This document shows positions 35,401 to 47,400 of a DNA stretch of 64,000 bases, in pieces. The stretch's first letter is position 1; each line of letters opens with the position of its first letter. The translations under genes were made by a program, and so were the position numbers. The stretch is taken from NCBI GenBank assembly GCA_947034885.2, contig OX344749.2:46591682-46655681 (forward strand), written 5' to 3'. This DNA comes from Thuidium tamariscinum (lineage: Eukaryota; Streptophyta; Bryopsida; Hypnales; Thuidiaceae). The notes beneath the pieces were generated by a model. That model was not told the origin of the DNA. It saw nothing but the letters and a program-made list of their open reading frames with translations, and searched no databases.

Positions 35401-38009
35401 TATGGCCATGACGTCCCTAGAGATGCTCCTCATGACTTAGCACCAAGCACCCTAGATTTATGGTAAGTCTTGTACTTTGAAGTATAAATTCTTGTAGAAA
35501 GCTGTCACTGCTTCTACCTTATTTATTTGTTCCGTAAGAATGTGATCCTCCATACAAAGCTAAAAAATGGTTGTTTTCTTCTATGAGTCTTTGAAAACAT
35601 TAGAAAACTCCTTTGTACAGATGTCTCTCCCTATTCCTGAGCCAATGTGAGGATACATCATAGTATTGTCCTGGGGAGATCACTCCTTGTAATTTTAAGT
35701 ATACACCTGAGTTAAGAAGGTATTTAATATGGGGCTATTTACCTTCATTGTAGTAATTAAAATGATCATATGTTTACATATAAATTCAATCTTTTAGTTT
35801 TTATAGTTGGGCTATCTTATATACAAAATTTACATGTCTAATTTTTTCATACCCATTTACAACACACTATAAAAGTAGTGTCTTACATTTACACTTTTTT
35901 ATTTAATACTTATATTGTAGTACAATCTCAAATGACAAATAAAAATGTGAAATGCAACAATAGTTTTAAATATTTATAAATTCTATGCCATGTATTCTAG
36001 ACAACCTGATGTGGTGAATAATAAACATTACAAAAACATTAAACATAGCTATGATATTGGAACTAAGAAAAACACCAATATTAGCAATATAACATGAACA
36101 ACATGAGAAATTGACTTCTTAAAAACATTGTAGATTAATAGAAGAATATGACCTCTACGGTAATATGGAGACCATATATTTTATCTATACATATGCATTT
36201 GCAATGGTTTTGAATTTAGAATCAAAAAATAAAAGAATGTTTATTAAATACTAGTAAAAAGAAAATGATTCTAAACATTTACAAGCATATGTTCAAGTAG
36301 TTGAGACAAATTTAGAGTTTGTAGTATCAAAGTACAAGAAAAGATTCCTTGCAAATGTAGCAAATTCTACACCAATTTCTTAATAGGTACTTTGTATGAA
36401 CACAAACCTCCATAGTACAACCTCATTGTAATTTACAGTTCAACTCTTTTATCTTGGAAGAATAGATTCTTACATGCTTTCACATAGTTGGTATACTTAT
36501 GAAAAGATTTGTATGTACGTGCTAGAATTATTTGATAGTAACAACAAATCTCCTAAAAAATATCTCTAGGTTTACTTGATTGTATAAGTTTTATCATTCA
36601 TTTAAAAAAAATTTAACTACATCTATACTCATTGTATTACAAAAAAATTGTACAAACCCTATTTGTAAAGGCTAATTTATTAATAAATTCTTTTACTAAA
36701 AGATATTTATACATAGCCTAATTTATATATAATAGGATATGTGACATTTCAAGGACCCTATAGTAGTCCTACATATAATATAAAATTTATCTTCTTTGAA
36801 TTAAATAGACCCTATCTTTTAACTCACATAGTTTTCTAAAAATTGCGAGTAGTCTCCCCAGGAGTATTGTTCCTCTAGGATGTTAAGGATAATTTCATTA
36901 AGCTGCAATTTAGCCTGATTCAATTGATGGGTTATGGTCTAGTCCCATGGTTGCTCCTATAGCTATTTTTCAGCCTCTCGGATATGCCTAATGACTTTAT
37001 TCTCCGTACTAAATTTATAGATTCTTTCTTCCTTTTGAATCCTGACAACCTTCAATCTTGTACGAATCTGCGCCTATGCTATTTAGTTTATTTAAGATTG
37101 TCCCTCTAATGGTGGTTCATCTCCTCTCCACGCTTGAATGAGGTGAGAGCGTGACACCACTTTCTTCAATGTATCAAATTTGAAGGCCCCAAGTTGTTTT
37201 TTTGTCTTCCTTCATGACAAAAGTTTAAGCTATACTAGTTTGTGATCAAAAATATTTGAATGCGGGTAAAGGTTGAGGCTACCCCCTTGCTTACATTACA
37301 AACTCGACACATATATCTTGTCAATGCATGCACCTCTATAGTCTTTTCCTACCCTATTATTGTTTCATGTGAATCTGAGATTAGTTGTCTTGATAATGGA
37401 GTCCAATCCTCCAGAGTCCTCCAATCTAAAATAATTGAGAAGGCGAACCCATGCAAATCTTTCTTTCCTATTGGGAGTTGTGCATTTCTATGAGCTCCCA
37501 AGTCTATTTGATTCTCCCTCCACTATGTTGAAATCACCTACCATAATATCCCCATCCTTGGGGATATTTGCATCAATCATTTTATGCCACAACTTCATTC
37601 TTTTTAAGGATGAGGTGAGAGCTTACATGTTTATAATTGTTAGCACCAGTGAAGAATCTGATTGTAGTGTCACAAATTGAGCCCTGCCCTCCATCAAGCC
37701 CGCATAATGCTTGACTCTCTCCACTAGCTCTTTAGAAATCAAAATTGTTGTACCAGTGTGCCACCTTGCTATTGCCTCAACTTTCTTAAACTTCAGGTTC
37801 CATCCCCTAAAGCCTCCAACGAAAGGGAGGTGGTGGCATCTTCTAGAGCATCTTGCCTTAGACATCCAATGCTCTTGCATAAGGATGATTTTTGGTTGAT
37901 CCACTATACGATCAAATATATGGCGGATATATACATGTTTTTGATAACCTTGGATGTTGACCTCTACACTTCGTATGTTAAGGGTTGCTAAAGACAATTG
38001 TATATCCAT
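32450..38009 (-). pseudogene. Degenerate L1-type LINE ORF2 (endonuclease, RT, zf-RVT-like)
   Basis: On the minus strand the order is endonuclease (37260-38009), reverse transcriptase (34268-35286) and a C-terminal zf-RVT-like region (32533-33150), matching the plant L1 ORF2 layout. The endonuclease starts with a Met about six residues before SLATLNIRS, then carries LMQEHW and, near 37500-37560, VGDFN. RT blocks include FRPITLL, a degraded R-x-IHQGYPL block (normally RQGCPL) and SSKVKWDKNE. The catalytic F-A-D-D box has become FASN (near 34640), so it is inactive. Numerous stops and frameshifts break the frame. It is also split by the hAT-like element at 35670-36862. The 3' limit is approximate and no poly(A) tail is clear. 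Confidence 0.85.
35670..36862. mobile_element. hAT-like non-autonomous element in the LINE (1193 bp)
   Basis: The terminal inverted repeats are CCTGGGGAGATCACTC on the left and, in complement, CCTGGGGAGACTACTC on the right. They are flanked by a perfect 8-bp direct duplication AGTATTGT (35662-35669 and 36863-36870). An 8-bp duplication with short G-rich inverted ends fits hAT. The A+T-rich interior has no transposase. The flanking LINE sequence is continuous across it. Confidence 0.85.
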
Positions 38010-38202
38010 TAAGTGAGAGGTTCAATCTCATCTCCTATGGACATGTCCATCACATCTAGGGGCGCTTTCCATCTTGTAGCACAAAGCCTTCCCATGGGGG
38101 GACATTCGCTGCATTTTAGAACCATACATGTGGTGGAATATGTAATACATGTAATACATCCTAAAATTCTAAAAAAAATTCTAAAAAAAATTATGAATAG
38201 AT

Positions 38203-38416
38203 CACTAGTAAAAATCCCTGTTTAATGTGACAAGACCAATTTTTCTTGACAAATTTTGTTAAACATCAAATGTAACAATTCAAGTTTTTGTGTCATCAAA
38301 AACGTTCAACATAACATCAATGTTGACATGAAAACATGAGTTGTTACATTTGATGTCCAACAAAATCCGTCAAGAAAATTAGGTCTTGTCACATTAAACG
38401 TGGTTTTCTACTAGTG
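38203..38416. mobile_element. CACTA-type MITE (foldback), copy 3
   Basis: CACTAGTAAAAATCCCTG and its inverse bound a 214-bp hairpin of the same family as 565-780 and 10915-11129. The flanking triplets GAT and AAT differ at one position, so the target duplication is imperfect. Confidence 0.8.
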
Positions 38417-38989
38417 AATTGTATTACTTTAAAAGTTCATGTTTTGAATTATCGGTATTTTTTATGCTAATAGTAATTAGTTATAAATTTTTAAAGAAAA
38501 AAGATACATTGTAAAGCTGAAAATAACTATCACACCCTTATATTATATAAGAAAAAAAATTTGAAAAATGAATTTTTTTTGTATAGAATAGCATTCTATT
38601 TAAAGTTTATTTTTGGTTGAATATTAATGCAATAGTCATCTTCATGTGATCTCTATAAATATTTTAGTTGAAAAACATGTCATTTTAGTTCATTTTTCAA
38701 CCCTTTCTAGACAACATATCTTATGTTGTTTGGAATTGAAATTTTTGTCAATAGAAACCTTTAGTCATTGTTAAACAAAACTCGAAATTGTAGGATGAAA
38801 TTATAGTTTATGCCAAAGTAAATAGGGGGTCAAAAAATCACTTCGCCGTACGTGGGTACCCCAAATGTAGTAAGAGTGTCTTCTCCGTGAGCCTTCCTCG
38901 GTTCTCAGTTTTTTGGATTGTGGCCTCAGTGAAGCCTCTTAACCTTATTGCCAATCGACCAATTCAGCTTACAAGGAGTACAAACCTGC
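38417..38989. other. Intergenic, nothing recognised
   Basis: A+T-rich to about 38820, then more mixed sequence leading into the minus-strand coding-like relic. Confidence 0.4.
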
Positions 38990-39480
38990 CTAGTCTTGAA
39001 GTAACGCATTAGCTTTGGCACGTCTGCTCTCCAATGCTAACTTCTTTAAGGATGAGGAGTTCACCTACGATAGTGGGACGTTTTTCAAGCACCTGGCTTT
39101 GAGACGGACTTCTATGACTGCCAGAATTGTCAACTCTTGTAAGTATCCCATCTGATCCCATTTTTTGATCCAATGAATGTAATCCTAATCAACAATTTTG
39201 GGTGGTTTCTTAATTGTGGCTTTCATGTGAACTTGCAATGCAGACAAGATAGTCTCGTCAATGGTGTCTATTGTGAGTTCTTCTTCATTGAATTCGCCCC
39301 CCAATGGATTGGATATGGACGTGGTCAAATCCTTCTTTTGAGCTAGGAGGCCCTCCTAATCATCTTCTTTTATTTTACAAAGCATAGGCCAAATTGAAAG
39401 ATATTTGTGCTTTGTGTCAACTCCATGTGGGGTGAATCTAAAATGAGTGGTCTAATTGTCCTTCCGACCACATCTCCCAC
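38990..39480 (-). pseudogene. Unassigned coding-like relic, possibly LINE ORF1
   Basis: One minus-strand frame reads through more than 80 codons with a single TAG, including NPLGGEFNEEELTIDTIDE and YIHWIKKWDQMGYLQELT, and further codons follow with more stops. The amino-acid mix is protein-like, unlike the surrounding A+T-rich DNA. I do not recognise the family. It lies about 1 kb upstream of the LINE endonuclease on the same strand, so an ORF1 relic is possible, but a separate transposon or gene fragment is equally so. Confidence 0.35.
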
Positions 39481-39689
39481 CACTCCTTTGGGATGTGAAA
39501 TGAAGAGCGTCACTTTCTAAATAAAAAAATTATGCTACTTGGAATTTTTTGGATAGTTTAGGTAGATTCAAACAACTTTTGCACAATTTCTTCTTTATTT
39601 CTAAAATTTGGTAGGAATGTAACTTACATGATATAAGATGCAAATGTAAAAAAAAAATCATGTGAAGTGTAAAAATCTCACTTTGGAAG

Positions 39690-39935
39690 GAGTTAAAGGT
39701 TGTTGGCCTTATCAGAGGAGGTAAAAAGAAATTCTTCTAACTTTGAACATTATAATCTTTTAATCCATATGGTCACAGTTTCTGAAATTTTTTCTATATA
39801 TTCTTGTTGTAGTTTATTTCAAATTTATATGGTTGGATTTTGAGAACAAAAAAATATCATTTTTTTTTGTAATTGCCCTAAAAAGTGGCAATTTTTCATA
39901 GTTTCTGCTCGAAATGTGCCTCAAAATGTGCCTTG
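39690..39935 (+). repeat. Fragment of TTAA family B (right half)
   Basis: 'AACTTTGAACATTATAATCT' followed by 'CCATATGGTCA' parallels the right half of the copy at 40634-41549. No termini are preserved. Confidence 0.4.
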
Positions 39936-40629
39936 GTCTTATTGGGATTAATCATATAGGTTGTCTCTAATTGTAATAATGGTGTTGGAGAAAGGTTTAA
40001 CCTTGTAACATTGTGGCGGACACTAAATGTTCAATGGATGATAGAAAATTCTTGCATGTAAGACAAAGTGTATTTGTTCATCCTTTAAACTTTATACAAA
40101 AAGGAAGAGGTTGTACACAAAAGTTTAGCCTCTAATGAATACTTTTGATTTTTTTAAAGTAGACAATTTAAAACATAATGATTTCTTCAAAGACCAACTT
40201 GTACTTGCATGATTAACTAAGAATAGTACAAAAGAAACACATCACCGAACCCTTGCATCCCAATTTTTGTTTCCTCAAACTTAGACTCTTGTTCCCGCCT
40301 TATATACAACCTTCTATGATTAACACTACAGTCAAACCTCGATAAGTGTTAAAACTCTATATGTGTTATGGAGATTTCCGCTCCCTTAAAATTAAGACTA
40401 GTAAGTGTTATGTGTTAAGTGTTACGCAATATCGTGCTCCTGACTTTGTTAATTTTACCTCGATAAGTGATAAGTTTCCAAAAAAAAGCTTTTCATAAGA
40501 GCCATCGCTTGGGGGGAGATAATTTTGAGGTAAAGTAATAGTTTATAGTTCCAAAGTGATTCTAGATGTCCATTCTAGAAACTATATAGTAGAAGAAGTT
40601 GTAGGCTTTCAAGATGTAGGTAGTGCTCT
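39936..40629. other. Intergenic, nothing recognised
   Basis: 'TAAGTGTTA' phrases recur around 40330-40460 and again at 41770-41850, on both sides of the TTAA element, suggesting one A+T-rich sequence split by it. No gene is seen. Confidence 0.4.
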
Positions 40630-40633
40630 TTAA

Positions 40634-41549
40634 CCCCTAAAGGACTGAAGTCCCCTCGGGGGACACTTGGAATTTCAGGCAGGCTTGTGTGACTTGAATT
40701 TTTTATATTATTTTTTGAAACTTTTTTTGAAGATAGGAAATCAGATTAGCTTTCCAAAAATATAATTTTTATTTCAATTGGTGCTTGGAAGCAAAAGTTA
40801 TGCCATTCTATGTCCAAAAAGCAGTTTGCCTGGCAGAAAAAAAACAAACCCAAAATTTTTTATTTTTTATTTTTTTCTTGAAGATTTTGTTTTGTTCTAC
40901 ATCTGAAGCTTTGTTTCATTTTATTTGGACTAATAATGAGAAAGTTACGGACAATCTTGAATTTTGGGCAATCTAAGCACCTTCTTCAGAAAATAACTTA
41001 CAGAATTCATTTTTGAATGCAATTTTTCAAATTTTTCAAATTTTCTTTTTTGATAGGGTTTAGGATGTTTGCAAGAATAAGCTCACCATTGGGATCATGG
41101 TTTTTCAATTCCATCTTAAAGTTATTAACAACTTAGTGTTTTGTTCAATCTTGGACCTACTTCTACTTAACAATTTTTTAATGAATGAAAATCAAGTAGT
41201 AGTTTTTTGAAATTTTTTTCCCTAATTCCCAACTCAAATGTTCAACATAATAAATTTTAAATTCATGGTCCATAGTGCAAGAAAATTCAACAAATGGCAA
41301 TCAAAGTCATCTGAAATTGCAAGTCAGTGTTCAAAAAAACTTTTTTTTTCCAACTTTGAATGCTAATATCTTCCAATCGGTACGGTCAAACTTCATGAAA
41401 TTTTTACCATATGATCTCATGCAAGTAATTTACAAGATCCTACGGTTAGATTCTAATAAAATTGTTTTTTTTGTTTCTTTGGGAGGAAGTAGCAAACATG
41501 GCAGTTTTGAGTGGTTTTCAAGTCAGAAAATGCCTCAATCCTTTAGGGG
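40634..41549 (+). mobile_element. TTAA-flanked element, family B-related, copy 2 (916 bp)
   Basis: TTAA at 40630-40633 and 41550-41553 bounds the element. The terminal inverted repeats CCCCTAAAGGACTGAAG and, in complement, CCCCTAAAGGATTGAGG match over about 17 bp with two differences. A GTCCCC/GGGGAC mini-palindrome lies just inside the left end. There is no conserved frame. Confidence 0.85.
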
Positions 41550-41884
41550 TTAAACTTTGAAGAAGTTTTTGGAGCAAAGACCTAATGACACCATGTTATC
41601 TATTAGGAATATTGAAGCACTAGAAAAGGAGGTAGAATCTTGGCGTGTAGCAAAAACTCACCAAAGTACTATTGATTCATTCTTTCGACGGACTTAAATG
41701 AATAATTAATCAATATTTTGTAATTTCATCCATTTTTTCTATAAATGTTATGTATTTACCTTTTTAATTTTTCTAAGTGTTACAAATCATCGACATCACC
41801 CTCTATAAGTGTTATGTGTTACTAGTGTCTAAGTGTTAACTAAAAGTATGCTCCCAACCCCTAACACTTATCTGTAATAGGTTG

Positions 41885-44305
41885 GGTTCCCTTCCCTGTT
41901 TCAAAAGAACCCGAAGCGTCCTTTTCACACTGACCCATGGAATCCACCGGTATTTCATGCGGAATTCGCACCAGCAGCCGCGCGTCCGTTCCGGGCGGGT
42001 CGCGGGCGGGTCGAAAGGGTCGCCTGGGCAGAGGGCAGACGGAGATGAAATTTTTCTTCGGGCAGCGGGCCCTAGGGGGCAGTCTGGTTAAAGGTTTCCT
42101 GTTCCCTTCCGTGCTGAGCAGCGCTACCGCGCGTTTTTCGTCTCTTTGCCTCTGTTGCTGTTGGACTTGCGCGGAGTGTGCTCGCGCTCCGGGGAATTGA
42201 ATGGAGGATTTCTGGGATTGGCCGTACTGTAGGTGACGAGGAAGGTCGCCTTTGTACAGTGCTGCAGTGCCGCCATTAACAGGTGAGCGCAAAAGCGGGA
42301 TCTACTGTGTGGACAGCGAGGCCTGGAGAACCCGAGACTTCACTTTAGGTGTGTTTTTAGGCTATGGAGGAGTAGGCTATGGAAACGAGTTTGAAATTGG
42401 AAGACGAGGGAGAGACAGCAGTGTGCTTTCAACCCCGCCGCGTTGGCGCATGTGACGTATGCCCGGATCTTCGTCGGTGCAGCGTTGCAGATTGTAGACC
42501 TCTCTCCTTTTTGTTGCGACAGGCGGTCGTTGTAAGTTAAGTTAGCCGCAGTTGTTGTGGGGAGGGAGGTGTGTTCGTGTTCAGTTGGGCAGGCAACGGA
42601 CGGGATGAGCCTGGGGACGAGTTCGGTTTGGTGATTGATGAATGTTGGTGGATCTGTTAGGTCCTGACGCTCTGCCGAGCGCGTGTTTTCCGCATCTCAG
42701 GGTTTGGTAGTGAATGCTGGTTTCGGGTGAGAGGAGGCAGCAGTTGATCGGCCGACCGTCCGACGATCGAGTTGCACGCTCCGCTGGTGGGGGAGGTTGT
42801 GGAGTCCTCGCTCGCGCGGCTCTGCTGAACTTCATGCCCTGCGACTCTGGTGTTGTGTGGCGCACTAGGTTTGATAACTTCATTCCCCTTCTGCGCGCGC
42901 GCTCGGTCACATTTTGTTATTGACCGTGGAGCTCTTTGGGTTGTCTATCTTACGCTGCCAGGGGAGATTTAAGTTGAAAGCGGCTTCTGGATCCCTGTCT
43001 GTATGGAAGTCGTTAAGTCTTAGGCGGTTTGCGTATCTGTCGGTGGTTTGGGACGTGGCTTTGGAACGTGGCTTTGTTTCTTAGAACGCTACGACTTTGC
43101 AGGAATGCTAGGGAAGCTGAAGGTCTTCGGAGTAGGTGAACGTGTTTTTTGTTTTCTCAACGAAGGTTGGCATGTCTCTCGTTCCTTTCCTCGGATTGTT
43201 TGTAGTGCTTGGAGGGTGCTTATGCCCTGTGAGCCTTGACGCTTGCGACGGAGCAGTTTCTTATACAGTAGTAATCTCTTTTGTACTGGCACGAAACATT
43301 TTCGGACGAATCTTCGTAATCGTAGGCTTAGCTCGTACAAATATTTTCAATGCTCCTTCTCAGTAGTAGGAGATCTTCAGACAGTGATGTGATGGATCGC
43401 CGTCTTCCATGACTCGTAATCTGTTTAGCAGTCTGCCACGGCTCTCTCTAGATTTGATCGATTTTCCGCTCCTTCAGGCACACCATTGAATCACTTCGAG
43501 GTGTTGATAAGGATTGGACATACTCTTCCTGAACGTCACCTATTTAGTGGAGTTCCGAACAATTTGTTTGCTGCGATCCTGATCTCTCCGGGAATCATGC
43601 GGGAAATCAATCAGAATTTAGAACCCAGACTTTTCCAAGCGCTCTTACTTCTTGAGTCTACTTCTACCTCCAGTTGCCGTCCCACATTTCCTCCCTTATC
43701 CTTTCATTTCCGTTGTGACATCGTGTTTTTTAGACGTGCTGTAGAATAGCCCTCTTTGATCACCGATGCTCTTATCCAGAATGATTGCATTCATTCAGAT
43801 CTCTTGTATTGATACAATGTTGAAGTGTCATTTTTTCGCACAATGTGTTTTAAGTTAGTGTGACGTGTTTCCCTGTGTCTTGTTTAATTGGGAACTGAGG
43901 GCTCTTGAATATGTTCTGATATACCATGAATTCAGTACAATAGTTGCCCTCACAGGTCCTTCAACTTTCTCCTGTACCTTCAGTCAGTGCATCTTGTTAT
44001 CTGCTTCTGATCGCATTATATGCTCCCTTTCATCTCCTCTACTGTGTTGCAGTCACCTGTGTCTAATATGTGGAGAAAGGTAACAAGAATAAAATATCGA
44101 ACTGAGTGAAAAGTGTTTTTCATGTTTTTTCATGAGATTATTGCTAAGCTTGCTGCTCTGGTTGTTTTTTGTGCGCAGTGTTTTAAAAGTTTTGGAAGAC
44201 ATTCTTTAGGCCTATTGGACTGTGACGGTGTTTTAAAGAAATCGGTTTGAAAGCTTGACGAGGTCCTGAGTTGGTGAGCACACATTTAACATCAAAAATT
44301 TGAAC
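41885..44305 (+). promoter_or_regulatory. G+C-rich promoter and 5' leader region of the epimerase gene
   Basis: From about 41885 the sequence switches abruptly to G+C- and CpG-rich DNA, then declines towards 44000. No TATA box is evident. A strong donor (ACAG|GTGAGC at 42282/42283) and a strong acceptor after a T-rich tract (GTGCGCAG at 44178) could define a 5'UTR intron of about 1.9 kb, leaving a short leader before ATG 44306. Long open frames here (e.g. 41861-42292 minus, 143 codons) follow from the high G+C and are not genes. The leader intron is a prediction. Confidence 0.5.
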
Positions 44306-46183
44306 ATGGCTCCTTCTATACAAGACAATTTTCCATCAACACCTGGCAAGGTTAGCACTCTTGTAACTGTAACTGTAGCTCTTACCATGAACATGCTGAG
44401 TAATGAAAGTGGATCCACAATCAGATTATATAAAGTCTCTGTCTCTTGACAGCCACGAGTAGAGTGTAAATAAGAAATTGAGTTATATCTAAGAAATATT
44501 TAGGACACGAAGCCACTGTGAGTTTCTTTAGTGTTAAGCGGAACTGCAAATGCTCGGTCACTGTTTACCTGATGCTCGCAGTCGGTTCCCTCTTTAATTC
44601 TACAGCTTAAATCTGGGTCTCAATGATGTGACGGGCGGATATTCCACTCCCTTTGGTGATTTCGATGAATTCTAATTCTAATTTGAAGTGGTCGCTACCA
44701 TCTAAATCTTGTGGATATCGTTTTGAAAGTGAATGGATGGAATGGCTGACTGGATGTCTTGCACTTCGCAGGTAAAAATGGAGCGCAGTAACTACTTTGG
44801 CCGGGTTACTAATCGCTGGCACTCATCAGGATCATCTAAACTATTTCTCTTCTCGGTGTTCTTGCTCGCCCTTACAATCTTTATTTGCTTCCGAGTCACT
44901 GCGAAGGGTATGGTTGATGGATATATCAGCTCTGCGTACACCAATACCAATGGTGGAACTATCCGACCAGCCTTTAAGAGCGACCATGCTTGGGACAAAA
45001 GAGTGATTCTGTCTTGCACTCCAGAGAAGGAAAACGGATTGGTTGTTCTCGTAACCGGTGCAGGAGGTTTTGTGGGCAGCCATGTTTCGCTTGCTTTGAG
45101 GAAACGTGGGGATGGTCTCGTAGGAATTGACAACTTCAATGACTACTACGAGGTTTCTTTGAAAAGAGCCCGACAGGAGTTGTTGCAAAAACAAGGTATC
45201 TTTGTGATCGAGGACGACATCAACAATGCTGCTCTTTTGAAGCATTTGTTCCATTTGGTACAATTTACACACGTTATGCACCTGGCAGCGCAGGCTGGTG
45301 TACGATACGCTATGCAGAACCCGATGTCGTACATTCACAGTAATGTTGCTGGCCTTGTAACCCTTTTTGAGGCGTGTAAGAATGCCAATCCACAGCCAGC
45401 AGTTGTCTGGGCTTCATCGAGCTCTGTTTATGGTCTGAACTCCAAGGTACCGTGCAGGGTTGCTCTCTTCTTTTTAATGTTTTGATGAATTCGGTCAACA
45501 ATTTGTTTTCGCCTAACTGGTTTTGAGCCTGACATTCTGCTGCCTCCTTTTGCGAATTGTAGGTTCCTTTCTCAGAGTCTGATCGGACGGATCAACCTGC
45601 CAGTCTGTATGCTGCCACGAAGAAAGCAGGAGAAGAACTTGCTCACACTTACAACCACATCTATGGGCTCTCAATCACGGGACTTCGTTTCTTCACCGTG
45701 TATGGTCCTTGGGGTCGTCCAGATATGGCGTACTTCTCTTTTACGCGGGATATTCTGAAGGGCAAGCCAATTAATATCTACAAGGGTCAGAATGATCGTG
45801 ATTTGGCTCGTGACTTCACATTTATTGATGATATTGTGAAGGGCTGTGTCGCATCGTTGGACACCGCAGGTAGAAGCACTGGAAGTGGAGGCAAGAAGAG
45901 GGGTGCAGCGCTGTTACGGACTTTCAACCTCGGTAACACATCTCCAGTTACTGTCCCGGTTCTCGTTGAAATTCTGGAGAAGCATCTCAAGGTGGAGGCC
46001 AAGAAGGAGTTTATTAAGATGCCCCGAAATGGTGATGTTCCTTTCACACACGCCAATGTCTCCCTTGCACAGACTCAGCTGGGTTACAAGCCAACGACCA
46101 ACCTGGATACTGGTCTCAAGAAATTCGTGAATTGGTACGTGAAATACTACGGCGTCCAAGCGACCAAAAACAGAAGGTTATAG
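44306..46183 (+). CDS. GAE: UDP-glucuronate 4-epimerase, Golgi type II membrane protein; 3 coding exons
   Basis: The coding exons are 44306-44350, 44772-45446 and 45563-46183, all joined in phase 0, giving 446 residues (family about 430-460). The 15-codon first exon encodes MAPSIQDNFPSTPGK, matching the conserved PSTPGK leader of plant GAEs. Exon 2 continues VKMERSNYFGR. A membrane anchor spans about residues 39-55. The lumenal SDR domain has the NAD site TGAGGFVG (Gly111, Gly114, Gly117), Asp135 for the NAD ribose, a catalytic Ser in SSSSVYG (230-236) and Tyr256-x3-Lys260. It interconverts UDP-glucuronate and UDP-galacturonate, the precursor of pectin. All key residues are present. Starting at ATG 44733 is unlikely, because that reading runs through the acceptor TTCGCAG at 44771. 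Confidence 0.95.
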
Positions 46184-47400
46184 TATATTATGGTACGAGT
46201 AAGTGTATTGATTCCTTGTCATTCGCTACCTAGCTTCACTCTTCAGTTTCTGCTACTTCTGCAACCGAGAATCAGAGAGTAGATCTGAGTATCGTAGCAT
46301 GAGAAAAAACAAACAGGCAGGTGGAAAGTGCAGGTGTGGGAAGGCTAACCACGGATAACTTAGCACCCGTCGTCGAGAGTTATATTTTCGCATTTTCAAA
46401 AGGCTCTGGTTCTTAGTTTCGTTATTTCCACTCAGATGGAGCTCATTTGCTCGCCAAAGTAGCACAGCAATCGAATTCTTTTTCCCGGCGCTGTTCTGCC
46501 GCGAAGAGCCCATAGCTCCTGATGACCCTTTTCACATAATCCAGCCTGCATTGTATTGTAAATTTTTTTGCCTCCTATTGTATGGAATCATTGGGTGCCT
46601 GAAGATTCTCACTCAATTTCTCATTTGAGTACTGTTCCAGATTTGCCATCGTTTTCCGCGGACACTGCAGGTACGCACCCAAAAGACTTCGTCAAGATTT
46701 GCTCCAGTAAGTATTCTTTGAAGTGATATGGATGTAAGTTATTGTCGCAGTTGCGACAGTCATGTGAGTGTATCAAGATAGGGTGGGTCCACTAAGTTAT
46801 TATACGCAGCAGAATTATGGAGCTGTTCACAATGACAGCTGCCTCGCTCACTCAAGATCAGAGTTGACTTGTGTTGACAAAGCAAATGGAAACTGCCTTG
46901 GAAAATCATCAGGGACTAACTTACTGCGATGCCGTGTCATTAAGGATTTCTGGCATTCCTGCGTCCGAGAGCGCCAACTGCGGCGTTGGTGTCAGTTTTA
47001 GCGGGCAGGGCAGTTGTTTGCCGAGTCATTTCTCTTTTTTTTCTCCGCTGGTAGACCCACTTGCATCCTGGAAACCAGGTAAAGAAATAATGGTTAGAAT
47101 CATCCGTATGTATGTCCATCGACAGAATTATATATTATTTGAAACTTTCATCTAACTACTAGTATGTCTTGTGATGTTCCTACAGTATTTACTGCTCCGT
47201 ATGATATAAAATAAAAGTGAAAGTATTTTTTTCCCGGTAAATTCAGGAAGACTTTTAGAATCCATAAGTTTTTTTTGACTCTGCATGCCACGATACATAC
47301 AGTCCTTGCACCCTTCTTGGCACAAGCTTACTACCTCAAGCACTTAAGAAACTCGGCATAGTTGTCGGATGGGCTGGGTGATCGGTAGGGAATTTTTTCT
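46184..47400 (+). other. 3' flank of the epimerase gene
   Basis: Mixed-composition sequence, presumably containing the 3'UTR. The only clear AATAAA (47210-47215) is about 1 kb from the stop, so the true end is uncertain. Composition returns to A+T-rich after about 47150. Confidence 0.4.

Noticed and set aside
41861..42292. 143-codon minus-strand open frame in the G+C-rich island
   Set aside because: It lies in the promoter/leader region of the epimerase, overlaps frames on the other strand, and shows no domain; high G+C lowers stop frequency.
44733..44771. Alternative epimerase start at ATG 44733
   Set aside because: That reading runs through a splice acceptor (TTCGCAG). The upstream exon at 44306 supplies the conserved PSTPGK leader in phase.
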